Program-made: the position numbers and the translations under genes
Assembly (NCBI GenBank): GCA_003485015.1
Contig: DNCN01000143.1
Location: 1 to 10,129 of the forward strand
DNA length: 10,129 nucleotides
From: a bacterium
Lineage (GTDB): Bacteria; UBA9089
Direction of reading: 5' to 3'
Shown here: piece after piece, positions 1 through 6,221 of the stretch
Position numbering within the stretch: the first letter of the stretch is position 1
Layout: each line of letters begins with the position of its first letter
Notes under the pieces: generated by a model
What the model saw: the letters and a program-made list of their open reading frames with translations, nothing else
The model's database searches: none
What the model was told of the DNA's origin: nothing

Positions 1-2
1 TT

Positions 3-28
3 TATATTTAATCCTGATATTAAATATA
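3..28. repeat. AT-only inverted repeat downstream of the radical SAM gene
   Basis: Perfect 10-base arms (TATATTTAAT at 3-12, ATTAAATATA at 19-28) flank a 6-base spacer. It lies about 25 bases past the stop codon of the minus-strand radical SAM gene. It could be a weak transcription end signal or a protein-binding palindrome of the next gene to the left. The stem has no G:C pair, and any downstream T-run would lie outside the window, so a standard intrinsic terminator is not supported. Confidence 0.35.
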
Positions 29-52
29 GAAGACTGTATCCACTCCAGCGGT

Positions 53-1171
53 TCATTCTGAAAGCATCCATCTGCCGTTAATGAGGATGAATCTTACTGC
101 CCTCTTCAGAACCACCCTTGTTCTCCTCAGCTCATCTAAGGTATGGAACCTATGTCTTCCTCTAGCCGTGATTATTCGCTTAGCAGAGATGGGGCCAATG
201 CCTGGGACTCTTAAGAGTTCCTCATAGGAGGCGGTATTGACCTCGATTGGGAATCTTTCCGGATGAGTTAATGCCCAAGTCATCTTGGGGTCATACCTTT
301 GGGACAGATTTCCATCTGGACCGAAGACTATTTCAGAGAGTCGAAATCCATATTGCCGCAAAAGCCAATCTGCTTGATAGAGTCGGTGCTCCCGGATGAG
401 TGGGGTTGGTGGATGGTCTTCCAAAGGTGTATTGGGTATCGGTTGAAAAGCCGAAAAATAGGCCCGTCCAAGCCTAAAATGCTTATAGAGCCAGGCGGTG
501 GTCTGAAGGATCTCTCTATCGCTCTCATCACTAGCACCAACTACAAACTGGGTGGTTTGGCTTCTGGCCTTGGTCTTCCTCTGTGAGATTAGACTCCTAA
601 TCCATCCCATAGGTGTTAGTAATTGGTCAAAGTCCTTTTGAGGGGCGATCTTCTTCAATCGCTCTTTATTTGGGGCCTCAAGGTTAATTGAAACCCTGTT
701 TGCCAATTCTGTTGCCCGCTCGACATAAGAGTAGTCAGCGCCGGGCAAAACCTTTAAGTGAATATAACCTGGAAACTTATACCTTTCACGGATGAGCTCA
801 GAGGTCTTGATCATCCTCTCCATCATCTCCTTGACGCCAGAGCCAAGGCCAGAACTCAAGAACAGTCCATGGACAAAGTTGCTCCTGACCAACCCCATAA
901 AGACACTGGCCAACTCCTCTGGCCTGAAACTTATAGTAGGACAATCCCCTCCCCGGCGATGAAGGCAGTAGACGCAGGAGTTTGGACAACTGTTATCCAT
1001 CAGGATCTTTAGGATGGGAACAGTCTTTCCATTAGGTAAGACCGCTGGATAGATCCAACGATAAAGGGGATCTTTGGGGTCAGGCCTTCTGCCTCCATCT
1101 AAGCAGGAAGAGAGGCAGACATCGTATCGAGCCGCCTGGGACAAGAGCTCTATCTTCTTAAAAGTCTCCAT
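53..1171 (-). CDS. Putative DNA modification/repair radical SAM protein with C-terminal helix-hairpin-helix
   Basis: A 372-residue radical SAM protein. Numbering from the ATG at 1171, the 4Fe-4S/SAM motif CPNSCVYC is C62, C66 and C69 (CX3CX2C), preceded by a conserved N-terminal block with C19 and C23. SINLEAPN lies near residues 162-169 in the barrel. A C-terminal helix-hairpin-helix (VPGIGPISAKRII, about 322-334, after an EVNTAS lead-in) implies non-specific DNA contact. The architecture matches the family annotated as putative DNA modification/repair radical SAM protein, often encoded beside a uracil-DNA-glycosylase-like partner. No partner is in the window; it could lie to the left. The reaction is unknown. 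A GTG at 1174 directly precedes the ATG; neither has a clear Shine-Dalgarno, so I chose ATG. It starts 26 bases after the clpB stop on the same strand, so co-transcription and perhaps coupled translation are likely. It is not spore photoproduct lyase: the HhH tail and overall pattern differ. Confidence 0.86.
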   Translation of the reverse strand: METFKKIELLSQAARYDVCLSSCLDGGRRPDPKDPLYRWIYPAVLPNGKTVPILKILMDNSCPNSCVYCLHRRGGDCPTISFRPEELASVFMGLVRSNFVHGLFLSSGLGSGVKEMMERMIKTSELIRERYKFPGYIHLKVLPGADYSYVERATELANRVSINLEAPNKERLKKIAPQKDFDQLLTPMGWIRSLISQRKTKARSQTTQFVVGASDESDREILQTTAWLYKHFRLGRAYFSAFQPIPNTPLEDHPPTPLIREHRLYQADWLLRQYGFRLSEIVFGPDGNLSQRYDPKMTWALTHPERFPIEVNTASYEELLRVPGIGPISAKRIITARGRHRFHTLDELRRTRVVLKRAVRFILINGRWMLSE

Positions 1172-1197
1172 CACGTATTACTTTAAGTTACATTACT

Positions 1198-3774
1198 TTA
1201 TTCTTGTTTAGAGAAGATAATCTGGGGTGAATCTTGACTATCCCGATCGACAATCACTATATCCTGCTCTTTGAACTCACCCTCGATCAGCTTCATAGCC
1301 AACGGATTCTGGATGAGCCGCTGAATAGCTCGCTTGAGTGGCCTTGCGCCAAAGGCAGGATCAAAACCCTCTTTGATCACAAGCTCTTTGGCTCCCTCGG
1401 TTACTACGAGCTTAATGCCCTGCCTTGTCACTCTTTCAATCAGCCTCTTAAGTTGAAGATCCACAATCTTATTCATCTCTTCTTGATTTAAACGGTGAAA
1501 GATGATGATTTCATCAATTCTATTGAGAAACTCGGGCCGAAAAGTCCTCTGCATCAATTCGTTGATCCTTCTTCTGAGCTCCTCCTCCTGACCTTCTTCC
1601 AGATCCTGGATGTAGCTTGAACCAAGATTTGAGGTCATGATGATCACGGTGTTCTTGAAATCGATCGTCCGACCTTGGCCGTCGGTCAAGCGACCATCGT
1701 CTAAAACCTGTAAAAGGATATTGAAGACCTCAGGATGGGCCTTCTCGATCTCATCAAAGAGGATGACCGAATACGGTCTCCTTCGGATGGCTTCGGTAAG
1801 TTGACCCCCCTCTTCGAAGCCAACGTATCCAGGCGGTGCACCGATCAAGCGGGCCACAGAGTGTTTCTCCATATACTCAGACATATCCAATCTAACTAGC
1901 GCCTGCTCCGAATCGAAGAGGAAGTGGGCTAGACTCTTAGCCAATTCGGTCTTACCCACACCTGTAGGACCGAGAAAGATGAAGGAACCTAGGGGTCGAT
2001 TCTCCTCATCCAGATTGGCCCTTGCCCTCCTTACCGCATGGGAGATAGCGGCAATGGCTTCATCCTGCCCTACCACACGCTCCTTGAGCCTCTCTTCCAT
2101 ATGGAGAAGCCTATCCCTCTCTCCTTCGAATAACTTAGTGATCGGAATCCCGGTCCACTTAGAGACCACCTCGGCAATATCCTCCTCATCCACCTCTTCC
2201 TTGAGCATCCTCTTCTTGCTCTGAATCTCAAGGAGTCTTCTATTCTCTTCTTCTAAGCTCTTTTGGAGCTCGGGAATGACACCATATCTTAACCTGGCTG
2301 CCTCCTCTAAATTCCCTGATTGTTGTGCTCTCTGTTCCTCAATCCTCTTTTCTTCCAGAGCAGATTTGATCTGGTGGATCTTAGTGATAGAGTCCTTTTC
2401 GATCTGCCATTGGGCAACCAACCTCCCCTCCTCCTCTTTGAGATCAGCCAATTCTTTGGTAATACTCTCCAGTCTCTCCTGGGAGGCTTTATCTTCTTCC
2501 TTCTTTAGGGCCTGGGACTCTATCTCGAGCTGAATGATCCGGCGTCTAACCTCATCCACCTCCTCGGGTAGGGAATCGATCTCGATCCTCAGACGGGAGG
2601 CAGCCTCATCGATCAAGTCGATGGCCTTATCCGGGAGTTGTCGGTCAGAGATATAACGGGTAGAAAGCTTAGCAGCAGCCACAAGGGCACTATCGGTGAT
2701 CCTCACCCCATGATGGACCTCATACTTCTCCTTAAGACCCCTGAGGATACCAATGGTCTCCTCAATATCTGGTTCATCTATATAGATGGGTTGGAATCGC
2801 CTCTCCAAGGCTGCATCCTTTTCGATGTGCTTGCGGTATTCGTTAAGGGTTGTAGCGCCGATACAGCGGAGTTCCCCACGGGCCAAGGCCGGCTTTAACA
2901 TATTGGAGGCATCAATGGCACCTTCGGCCGCACCGGCACCCACTAAGGTGTGGAGTTCGTCCATAAAGAGGATGATTCCCCCTTGACTATCCTCGATCTC
3001 TTTTAAGAGGGCTTTCAATCGATCTTCGAATTCGCCCCGGAATTTCGTGCCCGCCACTAAAGACCCAAGATCCAGGGCCAAGAGCTTCTTACTTTTCAGA
3101 GAGTCAGGGACATCATTTGCGGCGATGCGTTGGGCCATCCCTTCAGCCACAGCGGTTTTGCCTACCCCTGCTTCACCAATCAAAACTGGATTATTCTTGG
3201 TGCGCCGAGAGAGTACCTGCATAACCCGTCTTATCTCATCGTCCCGGCCAATGACGGGATCAAGCCTTCCTCTCCTTGCTAGATCGGTTAGATCCCGGGT
3301 ATAACGGGCTAAGGCCTGGTATTTGTCCTCTGGCGTCTGATCCACCACCCGATGGCTGCCTCGAATATCCATCAACCCTTTAAGGAGATCCTCCTTCCTT
3401 ATGCCCAACTTCCCATTCTCCTCGATAAGCCCCATTAAAAGGTGTTCAGTGCTGATGTATTCATCTTTGAGTCCTTTGGCTGCCTTTGTAGCATGATTGA
3501 AGACTTGATTCAATCTACCGGAAAGGTAGAGCTGTCCAGCACCAGACCCAGAGACCTTAGGGAGTCTGTCCAGTTCTTCTTTCGCTTGCAAGGCAAGTCT
3601 CGGCGGATCAACCCCCAACTTCTTTAAAAGAGGAAGGACAATCCCCTCCTTCTGTTCTAAGAGGGAACACAAAAGATGCTCAGGGAGTATCTCTTGATGG
3701 CCTTTTTCTTGAGCCAATTCCTGGGCAGAAATTACGGCCTCCTGGGCCTTTAAGGTCAATCTATCTAATCTCAT
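1198..3774 (-). CDS. clpB: ATP-dependent disaggregase ClpB (Hsp100)
   Basis: This cytosolic hexameric AAA+ disaggregase threads aggregated proteins through its pore, working with DnaK. At 858 residues it is full length. The N-terminal Clp repeat domain is about 1-145. AAA-1 has Walker A GEAGVGKT (200-207), Walker B ILFMDELH (268-275), an arginine finger pair in ERRF (325-326) and a pore loop GTKFRGEFE (242-250), with Phe where E. coli has Tyr. The middle domain (about 395-530) is a charged coiled coil, whose length separates ClpB from ClpA and fits ClpC poorly. AAA-2 has Walker A GPTGVGKT (602-609), Walker B VILFDEIEKAH (670-680), pore loop GYVG (649-652) and sensor-2 FGARPLKR (808-815). The ATG at 3774 is set by a Shine-Dalgarno AGGAG (complement of 3784-3788), 9 bases upstream. 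It is the first gene of a unit that continues into the radical SAM gene. No CIRCE, HAIR or sigma32 promoter is visible. Confidence 0.98.
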   Translation of the reverse strand: MRLDRLTLKAQEAVISAQELAQEKGHQEILPEHLLCSLLEQKEGIVLPLLKKLGVDPPRLALQAKEELDRLPKVSGSGAGQLYLSGRLNQVFNHATKAAKGLKDEYISTEHLLMGLIEENGKLGIRKEDLLKGLMDIRGSHRVVDQTPEDKYQALARYTRDLTDLARRGRLDPVIGRDDEIRRVMQVLSRRTKNNPVLIGEAGVGKTAVAEGMAQRIAANDVPDSLKSKKLLALDLGSLVAGTKFRGEFEDRLKALLKEIEDSQGGIILFMDELHTLVGAGAAEGAIDASNMLKPALARGELRCIGATTLNEYRKHIEKDAALERRFQPIYIDEPDIEETIGILRGLKEKYEVHHGVRITDSALVAAAKLSTRYISDRQLPDKAIDLIDEAASRLRIEIDSLPEEVDEVRRRIIQLEIESQALKKEEDKASQERLESITKELADLKEEEGRLVAQWQIEKDSITKIHQIKSALEEKRIEEQRAQQSGNLEEAARLRYGVIPELQKSLEEENRRLLEIQSKKRMLKEEVDEEDIAEVVSKWTGIPITKLFEGERDRLLHMEERLKERVVGQDEAIAAISHAVRRARANLDEENRPLGSFIFLGPTGVGKTELAKSLAHFLFDSEQALVRLDMSEYMEKHSVARLIGAPPGYVGFEEGGQLTEAIRRRPYSVILFDEIEKAHPEVFNILLQVLDDGRLTDGQGRTIDFKNTVIIMTSNLGSSYIQDLEEGQEEELRRRINELMQRTFRPEFLNRIDEIIIFHRLNQEEMNKIVDLQLKRLIERVTRQGIKLVVTEGAKELVIKEGFDPAFGARPLKRAIQRLIQNPLAMKLIEGEFKEQDIVIVDRDSQDSPQIIFSKQE

Positions 3775-3806
3775 AGTATCACACTCCTACTTGTGTTTTT
3801 CCTTTT

Positions 3807-3845
3807 AAAACTATACAAAAACTCAGATGCCATGTCAATAGTTTT
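3807..3845. repeat. Inverted repeat bracketing the clpB promoter
   Basis: Perfect 8-base arms AAAACTAT (3807-3814) and ATAGTTTT (3838-3845) are separated by 23 bases. The left arm covers most of the clpB -10, and the right arm abuts the upstream edge of its -35. Centres are 31 bases apart, about three helical turns. This could be a bipartite operator. The arms are AT-rich, so coincidence is possible. Confidence 0.3.
3810..3838 (-). promoter_or_regulatory. sigma70-type promoter of clpB
   Basis: Read on the minus strand: -35 TTGACA (complement of 3833-3838), 17-base spacer, -10 TATAGT (complement of 3810-3815). The -35 is exact consensus and the -10 matches five of six. This places transcription start near 3803, giving a leader of about 30 bases that includes the Shine-Dalgarno. 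A housekeeping-type promoter means any heat induction probably acts through a repressor, not a sigma32-like factor. Confidence 0.72.
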
Positions 3846-3882
3846 TAGGTCGTTATTCGATTCAAAATCATAGCAAATATGA

Positions 3883-3917
3883 TTGACTGAATGAGAGTTT
3901 TATAGTATTCTTATAAT
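3883..3917 (+). promoter_or_regulatory. Probable feoAB promoter
   Basis: An exact -10 consensus TATAAT lies at 3912-3917. TTGACT at 3883-3888 is a good -35 but sits 23 bases from it. With the usual 17-base spacing, that -35 pairs instead with TATTCT at 3906-3911. Either choice puts the start near 3918-3925, inside or beside the palindrome at 3916-3934, and gives a leader of roughly 115 bases before feoA. Confidence 0.5.
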
Positions 3918-3934
3918 TGAGACTGCGTCTCAAT
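3916..3934. promoter_or_regulatory. Candidate metal-repressor operator (19-base palindrome) of feoAB
   Basis: The sequence ATTGAGACTGCGTCTCAAT is a perfect inverted repeat: ATTGAGAC, three-base centre TGC, GTCTCAAT. It overlaps the end of TATAAT and the predicted transcription start, an ideal place for repression. Feo operons are commonly controlled by Fur- or DtxR-family iron repressors, whose sites are about 19-base palindromes. By position-by-position comparison it matches the classical E. coli Fur box poorly (about 5 of 19), so the regulator identity is open. It could also form a short hairpin at the 5' end of the transcript. Confidence 0.5.
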
Positions 3935-4039
3935 CACATTGGGGGCAGGGAATGGAGTGGAAATTTAGATCGGATAGGATTTTGAACCTGTAGAATCACA
4001 GATTGAGTATTGGAAGGCATTAAAAGAGGTGGAGGTAAG

Positions 4040-4279
4040 ATGGCGGTAGTCTCTTTGACCCAGATGCAACAAGGGAAGAGTGGCAAGATAATAGAGATCC
4101 AAGGTGGAAGGGATTTGACAACTAGACTTGAAGCCTTAGGACTGAGACCAGGGGTCCAAATCGAAAAGATAGGTAGCCAGTTTATACGTGGACCAGTAAT
4201 GGTCAGGATCGGAAGAACCCAAGTGGCCATCGGCTTCAAGATGGCCGGGAAGGTGTTGGTGGAAGAAAGGGATGAGTAA
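4040..4279 (+). CDS. feoA: Ferrous iron transport accessory protein FeoA
   Basis: A 79-residue cytosolic SH3-like protein that assists FeoB in Fe(II) uptake. The sequence carries the family signature: an opening VSLTQMQQGKSGKI, then TTRLEALGLRPGVQIEKI, then a GPVMVRIGRTQVAIGFKMAGKV strand region ending in the usual short tail. I chose the ATG at 4040 because GGAGG (4031-4035) and a second purine block lie just upstream. An in-frame TTG at 4010 would add ten residues (MEGIKRGGGK) that are mostly the translated Shine-Dalgarno, and is unlikely. The stop overlaps the start of feoB by 8 bases, implying translational coupling and roughly matched synthesis. Expression is probably iron-repressed through the palindrome at 3916-3934. 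Confidence 0.93.
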   Translation: MAVVSLTQMQQGKSGKIIEIQGGRDLTTRLEALGLRPGVQIEKIGSQFIRGPVMVRIGRTQVAIGFKMAGKVLVEERDE

Positions 4280-6014
4280 AAAAGAGAAGCCTCTAAAGAT
4301 CCTATTGATGGGCAACCCAAACGTGGGCAAGAGTGTCTTCTTCTCGCGGCTCTCAGGTGTTCATGTGATCGCCTCGAATTATCCCGGTACTACTGTGGAA
4401 TTTACTAAAGGTCTTATGCACCTTGAGGGAAAAGATGTCGAAGTGATCGATGTCCCTGGAACCTACACTTTAGAACCAGTATCCCCTGCAGAGGAGGTTG
4501 CCTGTCAGATGCTGAATGAGGGGGATATAGTCATAAATGTGCTCGATGCTACAAACCTCCCTCGAAATCTGAATCTTACCCTATCCCTCTGTAAAGAGGG
4601 AGTCCCTATGGTCATCGCCCTAAATTTCTGGGATGAGACAAAACATAAGGGGATTGAGATAGATGTCAAACGGCTTGAGGCAATACTGGGGGTCCCTTGC
4701 ATCCCAACCTGTGCCATAACCGGTGAAGGATTCAATGAGCTCATAGCACGGTTGAAAGAGGCAAAGGTTGGAAGTTGCGAATATGAAGATCAGGAACGAT
4801 GGCATAAGATTGGAGAGATCGTGGAAGAGGTAGAGAGTCTGACCCACCGTCATCATAGACTTGGGGAGAGATTGGCTGAGCTTACCATCAACCCCTGGTC
4901 AGGGATCCCTATAGCTCTACTAATTCTTTTTCTAATATTTAAGACCATTCAATTTATTGGGGAAGGGCTGATAGGTCATCTCTTTAACCTCTTCTTTGAA
5001 TCACTTTGGGCCCCATTTATACTCAGACTCTCTGAAATCCTGGGAGGCGGTGGATTGCTTCATGATATCTTGATTGGCCGGCTCATTGAGGGAAAGATCG
5101 ACTTTGAACAGTCTTTTGGTCTTCTCACTACAGGTCTCTTTGTCGAATTTGCAGTGGTCCTTCCCTACATCTTCTCCTTCTATCTGATACTCTCTCTAAT
5201 TGAAGACTCAGGATATCTCCCTCGATTGGCTGTCCTTATGGATACCCTGCTGCACCGGCTTGGGCTCCACGGCGGGGCAGTCATCCCCTTGATGCTTGGC
5301 ATGGGATGTAATGTGGCGGGTATCCTTGGAACTAGAATAATGGAGACAAAACGGGAACGATTCATCGCCACCACCTTACTAGCCATTACGGTGCCTTGTA
5401 TGGCCCAGATCGCGATGGTGGTAGGTCTTGTCGGGAGATATGGATCAATGGGTCTCTCTCTTGTCTTTGGCACCATCTTTGTTCTCTGGGTTATCCTTGG
5501 ACTCTTACAGAACAGACTCCTTCCAGGAGAGTCGATGGAGATATTCCTTGAGATACCTCCTTATCGTATACCTCATCTTCGGGGGCTCTTAAAGAAGGTC
5601 TGGATAAGACTTATCTGGTTCATAAAAGAGGCCACACCCTGGCTCTTAGCTGGTGTTTTATTGGCCAATATCCTCTATACCTTTGGAATAATCGACTATT
5701 TGGGAGGGTTGGCTGCACCTATAGTTTCAGGGATTTGGGGATTACCTCCCGAGACATCAGGGGCCTTTTTGATCGGACTGTTACGCAAGGATATTGCTGT
5801 AGGGATGCTTATTCCATTTGATCTTACCCTTCCCCAGCTTGTTATATCTAGTATAGTGCTTACGATGTACTTCCCATGTGCAGCCACATTTGCTACCCTC
5901 ATCAAGGAACTAGGGATCTTAGATATGATCAAAGCAGCCTTCATTATGATCTCTTCAACCATTGTTGTTGGAGGTCTTCTCAATCTGATCTTAAATCTTA
6001 TCTTTCATATCTGA
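4272..6014 (+). CDS. feoB: Ferrous iron transport protein FeoB, compact form
   Basis: An inner-membrane Fe(II) transporter with a cytosolic G domain. GTPase motifs: G1 GNPNVGKS (14-21), switch-I threonine in NYPGTTVE (T41), G3 DVPGTY (60-65), G4 NFWD (118-121), G5 TCA (146-148). A helical GDI-like segment follows (about 166-205), then a polytopic membrane domain from about 208 to the end. Cysteines likely to line the path are in GMGCNVAG (C346), VPCMAQ (C376) and FPCAAT (C536). At 580 residues it is well below the usual 650-770, and the stop falls just after the last membrane segment, so no cytosolic tail is present. In the first gate motif the usual Pro after GCNV is Ala. The second reads VPCMAQ instead of the common MSC-A-RLP form, as I recall from FeoB of some archaea and thermophiles. 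The ATG lies inside the feoA end, with GGAAG 6 bases ahead. No frameshift was seen. Confidence 0.93.
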   Translation: MSKKEKPLKILLMGNPNVGKSVFFSRLSGVHVIASNYPGTTVEFTKGLMHLEGKDVEVIDVPGTYTLEPVSPAEEVACQMLNEGDIVINVLDATNLPRNLNLTLSLCKEGVPMVIALNFWDETKHKGIEIDVKRLEAILGVPCIPTCAITGEGFNELIARLKEAKVGSCEYEDQERWHKIGEIVEEVESLTHRHHRLGERLAELTINPWSGIPIALLILFLIFKTIQFIGEGLIGHLFNLFFESLWAPFILRLSEILGGGGLLHDILIGRLIEGKIDFEQSFGLLTTGLFVEFAVVLPYIFSFYLILSLIEDSGYLPRLAVLMDTLLHRLGLHGGAVIPLMLGMGCNVAGILGTRIMETKRERFIATTLLAITVPCMAQIAMVVGLVGRYGSMGLSLVFGTIFVLWVILGLLQNRLLPGESMEIFLEIPPYRIPHLRGLLKKVWIRLIWFIKEATPWLLAGVLLANILYTFGIIDYLGGLAAPIVSGIWGLPPETSGAFLIGLLRKDIAVGMLIPFDLTLPQLVISSIVLTMYFPCAATFATLIKELGILDMIKAAFIMISSTIVVGGLLNLILNLIFHI

Positions 6015-6022
6015 AGGGCATC

Positions 6023-6081
6023 CCAAGATCTTCTTGGCTCTCCTTGAAGAGGGATCTTCTATAATCACAATCTTTCGATTG
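6023..6081 (+). terminator. Small hairpins after feoB, weak terminator candidate
   Basis: CCAAG-ATCTT-CTTGG (6023-6037) is a 5-base-pair hairpin starting 9 bases after the feoB stop. An alternative larger fold pairs AAGATC (6025-6030) with GATCTT (6053-6058), and TCTT (6032-6035) with AAGA (6047-6050). CAATC-TTTC-GATTG (6068-6081) is a further small hairpin. None is followed by a clear run of T, so intrinsic termination is only possible. A TATAAT at 6060-6065 lacks a suitable -35. Confidence 0.25.
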
Positions 6082-6125
6082 AGTCTTATTAGGATGTCTG
6101 GGTAAAAAATTTATGAAATTATCAC

Positions 6126-6155
6126 TTGATGTCCGTATAAGGAATATGTTAAATT
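6126..6155 (+). promoter_or_regulatory. Weak promoter candidate for the 541-residue protein
   Basis: TTGATG (6126-6131), an 18-base spacer and TAAATT (6150-6155) each match four of six consensus positions. A rival, TTGAGT (6079-6084) with TAAAAA (6103-6108) at the same spacing, is equally good. A perfect 10-base palindrome GAAGATCTTC (6177-6186) lies downstream of both in the leader. Its role, if any, is unknown. Confidence 0.25.
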
Positions 6156-6221
6156 ATTTAGAAGCTGAGAGAACATGAAGATCTTCCCACAGAGGGGGGG
6201 AAATGAGGGAGTGGTAAAGAT

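Noticed and set aside
53..1171. Spore photoproduct lyase
   Set aside because: The CX3CX2C motif is shared, but the C-terminal helix-hairpin-helix and the SINLEAPN pattern point to the repair-linked radical SAM family.
4010..4039. Upstream TTG start for feoA
   Set aside because: The added ten residues include the translated Shine-Dalgarno, and the ATG at 4040 gives the normal FeoA length and start.
3775..4039. CIRCE, HAIR or sigma32 elements for clpB
   Set aside because: No TTAGCACTC/GAGTGCTAA or CTTGAGT/ACTCAAG pair and no CCCCAT-type -10 is present; the promoter fits sigma70.
3934..4287. Minus-strand open frame of 128 codons opposite feoA
   Set aside because: It is antisense to a clear FeoA/FeoB coding region and shows no family motif.
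6203..6217. Four-codon frame ATG-AGG-GAG-TGG-TAA with a G-rich block in front
   Set aside because: It is too short to judge, and its sequence is also the purine-rich ribosome site of the gene at 6222.
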